Positions 12,874 through 22,192 of a DNA stretch of 29,898 nt are shown here, piece by piece; positions within the stretch are counted from its first letter, which is position 1; the number at the start of each line of letters is the position of its first letter. The translations under genes were made by a program, and so were the position numbers. Under the pieces are notes generated by a model, which did no database searches, was not told the DNA's origin, and was given only the letters and a program-made list of their open reading frames with translations. Origin of the DNA: an uncultured Lachnospiraceae bacterium (lineage in GTDB: Bacteria; Bacillota; Clostridia; Lachnospirales; Lachnospiraceae); NCBI GenBank assembly GCA_910579085.1, contig CAJTRU010000027.1, positions 13,252 to 43,149 on the forward strand, read 5' to 3'.

Positions 12874-13278
12874 GTGCCAGATACCAGCAATATTCTGTAC
12901 AGGGGTACTTTCTGTGCCGCTACGTGGCTTACCGTTACCAAACCGGTGCAATGTCATTTAGTTAAGAATTTATATAAAGGTATTTCTATAAATTACCAAA
13001 GTGTGGATTGCTGGCAAATTCCAAATGTGCTTCCATGAAAAAGCTGTACGAAGCCGCTGGTGCTTAAGCCCCGTTTTAAAATGTTCCGTAGGAACATTAG
13101 GGGCTTTATGCATCCATTGCGTGCAAGTCCAAGCGGGAGCGTGCTGTTTTCATGGAAGGCACTTTGGATTTGCCAGCAGACCCAGTATTTAATACTTTTA
13201 AACATTTCTTCTTAACTTAATGGCATTGCACCTTAGCGGAAATGTACCCCTTGTATGGAATATTGCCAGCTCTGGCAC
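12874..13278. repeat. Foldback element C, outer arms of a 405-bp inverted structure
   Basis: Colinear complementary blocks are GTGCCAGA with TCTGGCAC (13271-13278), GCAATATTC (12887-12895) with its complement at 13258-13266, GGGGTAC (12902-12908) with 13244-13250, CCGCTA (12917-12922) with TAGCGG (13234-13239), and a 24-nt block (12945-12968) with 13209-13232 that has two mismatches. Some blocks resemble element A: CCGCTACGT, and ATTCCATA-C/A-AAGGGG read on the minus strand of the right arm. Element B sits inside it. Confidence 0.8.
13009..13178 (-). repeat. Foldback element B, nested in C and homologous to A
   Basis: Arms of about 33 nt (13009-13041 and 13147-13178) are imperfectly complementary but unlike those of A for most of their length. 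Read on the minus strand the core matches A in GCACGCTCCCGCT, CACGCA-TGG, GCATAA and AGCCC...GGGCT, and in the CCAGCGG end. TGGCGC/GCGCCA of A is TGG(A)TGC/GCACCA here, a compensatory change. Its innermost stem is longer, AATGTTCC (13080-13087) with GGAACATT (13091-13098). Confidence 0.8.
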
Positions 13279-13353
13279 GGGAAACCGTCCTCCAGCGCAG
13301 AATTTATATCTGCCAATCATTTTAAACTGGCTTGAAAAGATTTTGTTAAAAGC

Positions 13354-13382
13354 TTGACAGAAAAATATTTTAATGATAATAT
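13354..13382 (+). promoter_or_regulatory. Main rpoB promoter
   Basis: Perfect -35 TTGACA (13354-13359), 17-nt spacer, TAATAT (13377-13382). A start near 13389 leaves a leader of about 320 nt before rpoB. The stretch 13279-13353 shows nothing else. Confidence 0.8.
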
Positions 13383-13475
13383 GAAAAATGCACTATTGTG
13401 GCTGACTATACAATAAATTAAATCTGGATTATTATAACATAATTTATTTTAATTGAAAAGCCTTTTTATAACATG

Positions 13476-13597
13476 CCAGATATAAGATAGTTTCTGGTTA
13501 TTGTACATTCTTCCCAGTGCCATCCTGCAAGGTGTCTGCGCATGTGGCATATATTGGCGTTGTTATGTACAGGCAGCAGGATTTATCTTATATCTGG
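13476..13597 (+). promoter_or_regulatory. Foldback structure D in the rpoB leader
   Basis: CCAGATATAAGATA (13476-13489) pairs perfectly with TATCTTATATCTGG (13584-13597), and TGTACAT (13502-13508) pairs with ATGTACA (13565-13571) inside it. The left side, TGCCAGATA...TTCTG...TGTACA, loosely matches the left arm of element C, so D may be a diverged relative. It lies in the predicted rpoB transcript. Confidence 0.7.
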
Positions 13598-13599
13598 TA

Positions 13600-13638
13600 C
13601 CGCACTACCCTGGCATATTTTTGCCAGGCTTTGTGCGG
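13600..13638 (+). promoter_or_regulatory. Two-part hairpin in the rpoB leader, possible attenuator or processing site
   Basis: CCGCAC (13600-13605) pairs with GTGCGG (13633-13638), and CCTGGCA (13609-13615) with TGCCAGG (13622-13628). There is no T run after it, so it is not a plain terminator. It lies 75 nt before the rpoB start codon. Confidence 0.6.
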
Positions 13639-13712
13639 GCACGGGCAGTATATGGCTGCATGGCAGCTTTAATGCCACAAAATCCTCTAAAAGTTAAGGA
13701 GTGGAACATCGT

Positions 13713-16700
13713 ATGGAGAAGAACAGAATACGTCCGGTAAAAGTAGGTAATGGTTTAAGGATGAGCTATGCCCATCAGAGTGAAGTTCTTGATATGCCTA
13801 ATCTCATTGAGGTGCAGACTAATTCTTACCAGTGGTTCCTGGATGAAGGATTAAAGGAGGTCTTCAGGGATATTTCCCCTATTTCTGACTTTGGCGGCCA
13901 TCTTAGTCTTGAGTTTGTGGATTTTGAACTTTGCAGGGATGAGATTAAGTATGATATCGACCAGTGCAAGGAAAGAGATGCAACATATGCTGCACCTTTG
14001 AAAGTTAAAGTCAGGCTGCATAATAAAGAAACAGAAGAAATCAAAGAGCATGAGATATTTATGGGGGATTTGCCTTTGATGACTGCAACAGGCACATTTG
14101 TAATTAACGGGGCTGAACGTGTAATTGTCAGCCAGTTAGTACGTTCACCGGGCATTTACTTTGCGATAAGCCATGATAAGATTGGAAAAGAGCTGTATTC
14201 TGCTACAGTTATACCTAACCGTGGCGCATGGCTTGAATATGAAACTGACTCCAACGATGTATTTTATGTCCGGGTAGACAGGAACAGGAAAGTGCCTATT
14301 ACTGTATTTTTAAGGTCACTTGGCCTTGGCACTAATGAGCAGATTAAGGAAATATTTGGTGAAGAGCCAAAGATTTTAGCTAGCATAGATAAAGATACAA
14401 CAGAAAATTACCAGGACGGGCTTCTTGAATTATATAAGAAACTGCGCCCAGGTGAACCTTTGTCAGTTGACAGTGCAGAAAACCTTCTTAATGGCATGTT
14501 CTTTGACCCTAAGAGATATGACCTTGCCAAAACCGGAAGGTATAAGTTTAATAAGAAACTGCATTTAAAGAACCGCATTGCAGGATGTAAACTTGCAGAG
14601 GATGTTGTAAACCCGCTTACAGGGGAGATTTATGAGCAGGGGACAGTTATTACAGAGGACATTGCAACAGAAATGCAGAATTCTGCTGTGCCTTATGTAA
14701 TGATTGAGTCAGAAGAAAGGGTTGTAAAAGTCCTTTCAAACCTTATGGTTGATTTAAAGGCATACCTGCCAGATGCAGACCTGGAAAGCATGGGCATAAC
14801 AGAGGCAGTTTATTACCCTCTGTTAAAACAAATTCTTGATGAAAATGAAGATTTAGAAGAAGTAAAAGAACTTATACAGTTTAATATTTCAGAACTTGTG
14901 CCAAAGCATATAACTAAAGAGGATATATTTGCCTCAATTAATTATAATATGCATATAGAGTATGGCATTGGCAATGATGATGATATAGACCACCTTGGCA
15001 ACCGCCGCATACGTGCTGTAGGAGAACTGTTACAGAACCAGTACCGCATAGGGCTTTCAAGGATGGAAAGGGTTGTACGTGAAAGGATGTCCACACAGGA
15101 TATTACAACAATTACAGCACAGTCGCTTATTAATATTAAGCCTGTGACTGCTGCTGTAAAGGAATTCTTCGGAAGTTCCCAGTTGTCCCAGTTTATGGAC
15201 CAGAACAACCCGCTTAGTGAACTTACACATAAGAGGCGTCTGTCTGCACTTGGCCCTGGTGGTCTTTCAAGGGACAGGGCAGGTTTTGAGGTAAGGGATG
15301 TACACTATACACACTATGGGCGCATGTGTCCTGTAGAGACGCCTGAAGGCCCTAACATCGGGCTTATTAACTCGCTTGCATCATATGCACGTATTAACGA
15401 ATATGGCTTTATAGAAGCACCATACCGCAAGCTTGATAAGACTGACCCGGCAAACCCGGTTGTAACTAATGATGTTGTGTATCTTTCAGCAGATGAAGAG
15501 GATAAATATATAGTTGCACAGGCGAATGAAGAACTTGATGAAGAGGGGCATTTTGTAAGGAATAATGTATCTGGACGTTTCCGTGAAGAAACATCTGAGT
15601 TCCAGAAGTCCAAAATAGATTTAATGGACGTATCACCTAAAATGGTATTTTCAGTGGCTACAGCCATGATACCATTCCTTGAAAATGATGATGCTAACCG
15701 TGCACTTATGGGTTCTAACATGCAGCGCCAGGCAGTGCCGCTTCTTGTAACAGAAGCACCAGCAGTTGGTACAGGTATGGAGATGAAGGCAGCAGTTGAC
15801 TCAGGAAACTGTGTAATTGCAGACAGTGATGGTATTGTTGAACGTTCAGCTTCTAATGAAATTGTGGTAAAGACACAGGCTGGAGGGCGCCGCAGGTATA
15901 AGCTTGACAAGTTCCAGAGAAGTAACCAGGGAACAAGCATGAACCAGAAACCAATAGTAAACAAGGGTGATGAAGTCAGGGCAGGACAGGTTATTGCAGA
16001 TGGCCCGTCTACATGTGGTGGCGAGATTGCGCTTGGAAAGAACCCGCTTATAGGTTTTATGACATGGGAAGGTTACAATTACGAGGATGCCGTACTGCTT
16101 AGTGAAAGGCTTGTGCAGGAAGATGTATATACATCTGTGCATATTACTGAATATGAGGCAGAAGCAAGGGATACAAAGCTTGGTGCAGAAGAGATAACAC
16201 GTGATGTGCCTGGTGTTGGTGATGATGCACTTAAAGACCTTGATGAGAGGGGCATTATCCGTATTGGTGCAGAAGTGCGTGCGGGGGATATACTCGTCGG
16301 CAAGGTAACACCAAAAGGGGAAACAGAACTTACAGCGGAAGAAAGGCTTCTGCGTGCCATTTTTGGTGAGAAGGCACGTGAAGTAAGGGATACCTCATTA
16401 AAAGTGCCACATGGTGAATTTGGTATAATTGTTGATGCTAAAGTATTTACAAGGGAAAATGGTGATGAACTTCCTCCTGGTGTTAATGAAACAGTCCGCA
16501 TTTATATAGCGCAGAAACGTAAAATCCAGGTTGGTGACAAGATGGCTGGACGTCATGGTAATAAGGGTGTGGTTTCAAGGGTGCTTCCTGTTGAAGATAT
16601 GCCATTCCTTCCAAACGGCCGTCCGCTTGATATCGTGCTTAACCCTCTGGGTGTGCCTTCACGTATGAATATCGGGCAGGTGCTTGAGATACATTTAAGC

Positions 16701-17624
16701 CTTGCTGCTAAAGTACTTGGTTTTAACGTAGCTACTCCTGTATTTGATGGTGCTAATGAAAATGATATTATGGATACGCTTGAGGTTGCCAATGATTATG
16801 TAAATACACCTTTAAACCAGGATGAACTTGCTAAGGCACTGGAAAAGGCAGAGGAAGAACAGGACGAAGAAGAAATAAAGAGATTAAAGGATATTGTTCC
16901 TTTTGAAGATAAATATTCAGGCATACTTGGGCCAGATGTAATGGCTTACCTTATAGAGAATAAAGACTACCGCAAGGAGTGGGAAGGAGTGCCTATTAAC
17001 CGTGATGGAAAGGTAGAACTGCGTGACGGGCGTACAGGTGAATACTTTGACGGTGCTGTTACAGTAGGATTTATGCACTACCTGAAACTCCACCACCTTG
17101 TTGATGACAAGATACATGCACGTTCTACAGGTCCTTATTCACTTGTAACACAGCAGCCTCTTGGCGGCAAGGCACAGTTTGGCGGGCAGCGTTTCGGGGA
17201 AATGGAAGTGTGGGCGCTTGAAGCTTATGGGGCAGCATATACACTCCAGGAAATACTTACAGTTAAGTCGGATGATGTTATTGGCCGTGTTAAGACATAT
17301 GAGGCAATTATTAAAGGTGACAATATATCTGAACCAGGGATACCTGAGTCGTTCAAGGTGCTTTTAAAAGAATTACAGGCACTTGCACTTGATGTTACTG
17401 TCCTTGATGAAGAGGGTAACGAAGTTAAGCTTGGCGAAGAAATAGAAGAAGATGGCGATGCAGAAATCAAGCCATTAATTGAGGGTGACGACAATTTTGC
17501 CTTTGGGGATGGTGAATCATTTGAGTCTGCGGGATTTTCAGAAGGGACTGCGGAAGAGCTTGAAGATGCTTCATTTGATGCATTTGAAGAAGATGATTTA
17601 ATTCCAGTTCCAGATTTTGATTAG
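13713..17624 (+). CDS. rpoB: DNA-directed RNA polymerase beta subunit
   Basis: 1303 residues from ATG 13713, with AAGGAG 11 nt upstream; GTG 13701 overlaps that SD and is unlikely. The start EKNRIRPVKVGNGLRMSY and PNLIEVQTNSYQWFLDEGL are typical. The rifampicin pocket, FFGSSQLSQFMDQNNPLSELTHKRRLSALGPGG (from about 485), has no usual resistance substitution. Other conserved blocks include RMCPVETPEGPNIGLINSL, GYNYEDA, KVTPKGE, GDKMAGRHGNKGVVS and LGGKAQFGGQRFGEMEVWALEAYGA. It ends in an acidic tail of about 60 residues. With RpoC it forms the active centre. The usual rplJ-rplL genes are not directly upstream; rpoB has its own promoter and a long leader. Confidence 0.99.
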   Translation: MEKNRIRPVKVGNGLRMSYAHQSEVLDMPNLIEVQTNSYQWFLDEGLKEVFRDISPISDFGGHLSLEFVDFELCRDEIKYDIDQCKERDATYAAPLKVKVRLHNKETEEIKEHEIFMGDLPLMTATGTFVINGAERVIVSQLVRSPGIYFAISHDKIGKELYSATVIPNRGAWLEYETDSNDVFYVRVDRNRKVPITVFLRSLGLGTNEQIKEIFGEEPKILASIDKDTTENYQDGLLELYKKLRPGEPLSVDSAENLLNGMFFDPKRYDLAKTGRYKFNKKLHLKNRIAGCKLAEDVVNPLTGEIYEQGTVITEDIATEMQNSAVPYVMIESEERVVKVLSNLMVDLKAYLPDADLESMGITEAVYYPLLKQILDENEDLEEVKELIQFNISELVPKHITKEDIFASINYNMHIEYGIGNDDDIDHLGNRRIRAVGELLQNQYRIGLSRMERVVRERMSTQDITTITAQSLINIKPVTAAVKEFFGSSQLSQFMDQNNPLSELTHKRRLSALGPGGLSRDRAGFEVRDVHYTHYGRMCPVETPEGPNIGLINSLASYARINEYGFIEAPYRKLDKTDPANPVVTNDVVYLSADEEDKYIVAQANEELDEEGHFVRNNVSGRFREETSEFQKSKIDLMDVSPKMVFSVATAMIPFLENDDANRALMGSNMQRQAVPLLVTEAPAVGTGMEMKAAVDSGNCVIADSDGIVERSASNEIVVKTQAGGRRRYKLDKFQRSNQGTSMNQKPIVNKGDEVRAGQVIADGPSTCGGEIALGKNPLIGFMTWEGYNYEDAVLLSERLVQEDVYTSVHITEYEAEARDTKLGAEEITRDVPGVGDDALKDLDERGIIRIGAEVRAGDILVGKVTPKGETELTAEERLLRAIFGEKAREVRDTSLKVPHGEFGIIVDAKVFTRENGDELPPGVNETVRIYIAQKRKIQVGDKMAGRHGNKGVVSRVLPVEDMPFLPNGRPLDIVLNPLGVPSRMNIGQVLEIHLSLAAKVLGFNVATPVFDGANENDIMDTLEVANDYVNTPLNQDELAKALEKAEEEQDEEEIKRLKDIVPFEDKYSGILGPDVMAYLIENKDYRKEWEGVPINRDGKVELRDGRTGEYFDGAVTVGFMHYLKLHHLVDDKIHARSTGPYSLVTQQPLGGKAQFGGQRFGEMEVWALEAYGAAYTLQEILTVKSDDVIGRVKTYEAIIKGDNISEPGIPESFKVLLKELQALALDVTVLDEEGNEVKLGEEIEEDGDAEIKPLIEGDDNFAFGDGESFESAGFSEGTAEELEDASFDAFEEDDLIPVPDFD

Positions 17625-17664
17625 TTAAACCAGATTGGCTTTGCCAGAAAAATGGAGGATTGCT

Positions 17665-20600
17665 ATGACAGAAACTAATGTAAAGGAAGATAAGCATATA
17701 ACTTATGATTCTATAAAGATTGGGCTTGCTTCCCCTGAGAAAATAAGGGAGTGGTCACGTGGCGAAGTTAAGAAGCCTGAAACTATCAATTACAGGACTT
17801 TGAAGCCTGAAAAAGATGGTCTTTTCTGTGAAAAAATCTTTGGGCCAAGCAAGGACTGGGAGTGCCATTGTGGTAAATATAAGAAAATACGTTATAAAGG
17901 CGTAGTCTGTGACCGCTGTGGCGTTGAAGTTACAAAATCAAGTGTAAGGCGTGAACGCATGGGGCATATAGAACTTGCTGCCCCTGTATCACATATATGG
18001 TATTTTAAAGGTATTCCAAGCCGTATGGGGCTTATACTTGATGTATCACCAAGAAACCTTGAAAAAGTGCTGTATTTTGCATCTTATATTGTGCTTGAAA
18101 CACAGGATGGCACAGGCTTACAGCAGAAACAGGTACTTACAGAAGCAGAGTACCAGGAGGCAAGAAGCAAGTTTGGTGATTCATTCCGTGCCGGCATGGG
18201 TGCAGAGTCGGTAATGGAACTTTTAATGAGCATTGACCTTGAAGAAGAGTCAGCAGAACTCAAAAAAGAACTTAAAGGTTCTTCGGGACAGAAAAGGGCA
18301 AGGATAATAAAACGCCTTGAAGTAATAGAAGCTTTCCGTGAGTCAAAAAACAAGCCTGAGTGGATGATATTAACAGTTATACCTGTTATACCACCAGATT
18401 TAAGGCCAATGGTACAGCTTGATGGCGGGCGTTTTGCAACATCTGATATGAATGATTTATACCGCCGTATAATAAACAGGAATAACAGGTTAAAAAGACT
18501 GCTTGAGTTAGGAGCGCCTGATATTATTGTGCGCAATGAAAAGAGGATGCTCCAGGAAGCTGTTGATGCGCTTATTGATAACGGAAGGCGTGGAAGGCCA
18601 GTAACAGGCCCTGGAAACAGGCCTCTTAAATCGCTTTCTGATATGCTTAAAGGAAAGCAGGGACGTTTCCGCCAGAACCTTTTAGGAAAGCGTGTAGACT
18701 ATTCAGGACGTTCAGTTATCGTTGTAGGCCCTGAACTTAAAATATACCAGTGTGGCCTTCCTAAGGAAATGGCTATAGAACTTTTTAAGCCATTTGTTAT
18801 GAAGGAGCTTGTGTCTGACGGGACAGCACACAATATCAAGCAGGCAAAGAAAATGGTTGAGAAACTCCAGCCAGAAGTATGGGATGTACTAGAAGAAGTA
18901 ATACGTGAGCATCCAGTAATGCTTAACCGTGCACCTACACTCCACAGGCTTGGTATCCAGGCATTTGAGCCTACACTTGTAGAAGGAAAGGCAATTAAAC
19001 TGCATCCGCTTGTATGTACAGCATTTAATGCGGACTTTGATGGTGACCAGATGGCTGTCCACCTGCCACTGTCAGTTGAAGCACAGGCAGAGTGCCGTTT
19101 CCTGCTGCTTTCACCAAACAACCTGTTAAAACCGTCAGATGGTGGTGTGGTTGCCGTACCTTCACAGGATATGGTACTTGGTATCTACTATCTTACACAG
19201 GAGCGTCCAGGCGCTAAGGGTGAAGGCAAGTCATTTAAAAATGTTAATGAAGCCATTATTGCATATGAAAATGGTGCAATAACACTTCACGCAAGGATTA
19301 AAGTAAGAAGGACTGGAATAAATCCAGAAGGCGTGGAAGAAGAAAGGGTTATAGAATCAACACTTGGAAGGTTTTTATTTAATGAGATACTTCCACAGGA
19401 TATGGGCTTTGTAGACCGTAGTGACCCTGGTAATTTCTTAAAGCTTGAAGTTGACTTCCACGTTGGCAAAAAGCAGCTTAAACAGATACTTGAAAAGTGC
19501 ATAAATGTATATGGTGCTACTGGCACAGCTGAAACAATGGATAACATTAAGTCACTTGGCTATAAGTATTCCACACGTGCAGCAATGACCGTTTCTATTT
19601 CAGATATGACAGTGCCAGAGGCTAAAAAGACTATTCTTGCAGATGCCGAGAAAACTGTTGAAAATATATCACGTAAGTTCCGCCGCGGCCTTCTTACAGA
19701 AGAAGAGCGTTACAAAGCTGTTATTAATACATGGAAAGTTGCGGATGATAATATAACAGATGCTCTGTTACAGGGCCTTGATAAATATAATAATATCTTT
19801 ATGATGGCTGACTCTGGTGCGCGTGGTTCTGATAAGCAGATTAAACAGCTTGCAGGTATGCGTGGCCTTATGGCGGATACATCAGGACGTACCATAGAGC
19901 TCCCTATAAAGTCAAACTTCAGGGAGGGGCTTGACGTACTGGAATACTTTATTTCTGCACATGGTGCAAGGAAGGGTATGTCAGATACAGCCCTGCGTAC
20001 AGCCGATTCAGGATACCTTACAAGGCGTCTTGTTGATGTATCACAGGAACTTATTATACGTGAAGTGGACTGCTGCGCTGACAGGGACTTTATACCTGGA
20101 ATGGAGATATCAGGCGTAGTAGATGGAAGGGAAATGATTGAATCACTTGAGGAACGTATTACAGGACGTTTTTCATGTGAAAATATATATGATGATGCAG
20201 GCGGGCTTATTGTAAAGGCAAACCATATGATTACACCAGCACGTGCTGCACGTATTGTTGCTAAAAAAGAAGTGGCAGATAATATTGACACAGCAAGAAT
20301 TAAAATACGTACAATACTGACATGTAAGTCACATATTGGGGTATGTGCAAAATGTTATGGGGCAAACCTGGCTTCAGGTGACCCTGTACAGGTTGGCGAA
20401 GCTGTTGGTATTATTGCTGCACAGTCAATAGGTGAGCCTGGTACACAGCTTACAATGCGTACTTTCCACAGCGGTGGTGTTGCCGGTGATGATATTACAC
20501 AGGGTCTTCCACGTGTAGAGGAACTTTTTGAAGCACGTAAGCCAAAGGGTCTTGCTATTATTGCAGAGTTCGGCGGTGTTGTTGCAATACGTGACACTAA

Positions 20601-21462
20601 GAAGAAACGTGAAGTAATCGTTACTAATAGTGAAAGTGGCGAGCAGAAGGCATATCTTATACCTTATGGCTCACGTATTAAAGTTAAGGATGCACAGGTT
20701 ATTGAAGCAGGTGATGAGCTTACAGAAGGTAGTGTAAACCCTCATGATATCCTTGCAATTAAGGGGGTACGTGCAGTACAGGACTATATGATACGTGAAG
20801 TACAGCGTGTATACCGTTTACAGGGTGTTGAAATTAACGATAAGCATATTGAAGTAATAGTGCGCCAGATGCTTAAGAAAATACGTATTGAAAATAATGG
20901 CGATTCATCATTCCTGCCAGGTGTAATGATAGATGCACTTGATTTTGAAGATGAAGTAGAAAGGCTGGCAGCAGAAGGCAAAGAGCCGCCAGAAGGCAAA
21001 CAGGTAATGCTTGGTATTACAAAAGCTTCCCTTGCAACTAACTCATTCCTGTCAGCAGCATCATTCCAGGAAACAACAAAGGTTCTTACAGATGCTGCAA
21101 TTAAAGGAAAGATAGACCCGCTCGTAGGCCTTAAGGAAAATGTTATCCTTGGTAAGCTTATTCCAGCAGGTACAGGCATGAAACGTTACCGTTCTGTTAA
21201 ACTTGACTGTGACGAGGCAGCGGAGAAATATATTGAGGAACACCGCAGGGCGCAGATGGCAAGCCTTGAAGAAGAAGAGGAAAATATCAAGGGCAGAGAT
21301 AAAGACAAAGAAAAAGATTTGCCACCAGATGATATGGATATAGAGGATGAACAGGACAATGAAGTTGCAGCAGCAGACGACGAACTTATTTATCCTGAAA
21401 ATGATGAAACAGACGAGTTAGAGGGGCTTGACCTTCTGGATGAACTTGGGGTTTTTGACTGA
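17665..21462 (+). CDS. rpoC: DNA-directed RNA polymerase beta' subunit
   Basis: 1265 residues from ATG 17665 after GGAGGA; upstream TTG 17635 is in frame but has no fitting SD. The N-terminal zinc site is CHCGKYKKIRYKGVVCDRCG. The catalytic magnesium loop NADFDGD is at 455-461. The bridge and trigger helix regions (MADSGARGSDKQIKQLAGMRGLM, GLDVLEYFISAHGARKGMSDTALRTADSGYLTRRLVDV) and the second zinc cysteines (CCADRD, CKSHIGVCAKCYG) are present. The C-terminus carries a long charged, mostly acidic tail (from about 1200). It follows rpoB after 40 nt in the same transcript. Confidence 0.99.
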   Translation: MTETNVKEDKHITYDSIKIGLASPEKIREWSRGEVKKPETINYRTLKPEKDGLFCEKIFGPSKDWECHCGKYKKIRYKGVVCDRCGVEVTKSSVRRERMGHIELAAPVSHIWYFKGIPSRMGLILDVSPRNLEKVLYFASYIVLETQDGTGLQQKQVLTEAEYQEARSKFGDSFRAGMGAESVMELLMSIDLEEESAELKKELKGSSGQKRARIIKRLEVIEAFRESKNKPEWMILTVIPVIPPDLRPMVQLDGGRFATSDMNDLYRRIINRNNRLKRLLELGAPDIIVRNEKRMLQEAVDALIDNGRRGRPVTGPGNRPLKSLSDMLKGKQGRFRQNLLGKRVDYSGRSVIVVGPELKIYQCGLPKEMAIELFKPFVMKELVSDGTAHNIKQAKKMVEKLQPEVWDVLEEVIREHPVMLNRAPTLHRLGIQAFEPTLVEGKAIKLHPLVCTAFNADFDGDQMAVHLPLSVEAQAECRFLLLSPNNLLKPSDGGVVAVPSQDMVLGIYYLTQERPGAKGEGKSFKNVNEAIIAYENGAITLHARIKVRRTGINPEGVEEERVIESTLGRFLFNEILPQDMGFVDRSDPGNFLKLEVDFHVGKKQLKQILEKCINVYGATGTAETMDNIKSLGYKYSTRAAMTVSISDMTVPEAKKTILADAEKTVENISRKFRRGLLTEEERYKAVINTWKVADDNITDALLQGLDKYNNIFMMADSGARGSDKQIKQLAGMRGLMADTSGRTIELPIKSNFREGLDVLEYFISAHGARKGMSDTALRTADSGYLTRRLVDVSQELIIREVDCCADRDFIPGMEISGVVDGREMIESLEERITGRFSCENIYDDAGGLIVKANHMITPARAARIVAKKEVADNIDTARIKIRTILTCKSHIGVCAKCYGANLASGDPVQVGEAVGIIAAQSIGEPGTQLTMRTFHSGGVAGDDITQGLPRVEELFEARKPKGLAIIAEFGGVVAIRDTKKKREVIVTNSESGEQKAYLIPYGSRIKVKDAQVIEAGDELTEGSVNPHDILAIKGVRAVQDYMIREVQRVYRLQGVEINDKHIEVIVRQMLKKIRIENNGDSSFLPGVMIDALDFEDEVERLAAEGKEPPEGKQVMLGITKASLATNSFLSAASFQETTKVLTDAAIKGKIDPLVGLKENVILGKLIPAGTGMKRYRSVKLDCDEAAEKYIEEHRRAQMASLEEEEENIKGRDKDKEKDLPPDDMDIEDEQDNEVAAADDELIYPENDETDELEGLDLLDELGVFD

Positions 21463-21511
21463 TTTGGACATTGGCTGCAACAAAATAAAATAACAAAGTA
21501 ACAATGATACT

Positions 21512-21546
21512 AAAAGGAGGGCAAAATATATATTTGTCCTCCTTTT
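21512..21546 (+). terminator. rpoBC terminator
   Basis: AAAAGGAGGGCAAA (21512-21525) pairs with TTTGTCCTCCTTTT (21533-21546), 14 bp with one G-U, around 7 nt, with T residues at the 3' end. It closes the rpoBC operon. Between it and 21606 there is a 5-bp inverted repeat (CCTGG/CCAGG) but no clear promoter for the next gene. Confidence 0.9.
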
Positions 21547-21605
21547 TAACCTTAACAGGCAGTATGCCTGGAATAACCAGGAAAGGATAATTTTTAGGAT
21601 ATAAA

Positions 21606-22151
21606 ATGGGATATTTATATATAACAAGACATGGGCAGACTGTATGGAATGTTGAAGGAAAGGTCTGCGGGGTTACAGATATAGAACTTACAGAACTTGG
21701 CAGGGAACAGGCGGCAGAGCTTGGCAGGGAACTAAGCATGTCTAAGGATATCAATATAGATATGGTAATTGCTTCACCACTTAAACGGGCAAATGATACA
21801 GCAAAGATTATTTCAGATGCAATATCAGTGCCATTGCGTACAGACAAACGTATAATAGAACAGAACTTTGGGAAATATGAGGGAGGGGGACGGCGTTCTG
21901 ATGAATTTATAGAAGCAAAACGCCATTTTGTTGATAGTTATGAGGGCGGCGAATCTATGTTAAGGGTTGCCCAGAGAGTTTATAATTTTCTGGATGAAAT
22001 TAAAAAGGACAAAGATAAGACATACCTTATAGTTGCACATAATGGCATAGCCAGGATTGTCCATTCATATTTTTTCGATGAAACTAACGGCCAGTTTTCA
22101 AAATATTCAATAAAGAACTGTGAATTAGTGCGTTATAAATGGACAAATTAG
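21606..22151 (+). CDS. Histidine phosphatase family protein (phosphoglycerate mutase-like)
   Basis: 181 residues. The catalytic RHG motif is at 8-10 in YITRHGQTVWN (H9 is the phosphohistidine). DIELTELGREQA, ASPLKRANDTA, the acidic residue in EQNFGKYEG and the second histidine in VAHNG complete the active site. The small size fits the broad phosphatase branch (such as alpha-ribazole or sugar-phosphate phosphatases) better than glycolytic mutase. The substrate cannot be told. ATG 21606 is preceded by a modest SD, AGGAT. It leads a run of four genes in the same direction. Confidence 0.88.
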   Translation: MGYLYITRHGQTVWNVEGKVCGVTDIELTELGREQAAELGRELSMSKDINIDMVIASPLKRANDTAKIISDAISVPLRTDKRIIEQNFGKYEGGGRRSDEFIEAKRHFVDSYEGGESMLRVAQRVYNFLDEIKKDKDKTYLIVAHNGIARIVHSYFFDETNGQFSKYSIKNCELVRYKWTN

Positions 22152-22192
22152 GCAATTAAACAGATGTTTTTATTTATGGAGGAAAAACATAT

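Noticed and set aside
12499..13278. A transposon or insertion sequence in the GH3-rpoB gap
   Set aside because: There is no transposase frame, and the arms of the elements differ from each other, unlike the shared terminal repeats of an insertion sequence. A non-autonomous element remains possible and is discussed in the findings.
13701..13712. GTG start for rpoB at 13701
   Set aside because: The GTG overlaps the SD itself. ATG 13713 has AAGGAG at a workable distance and gives the usual MEKNRIRP start.
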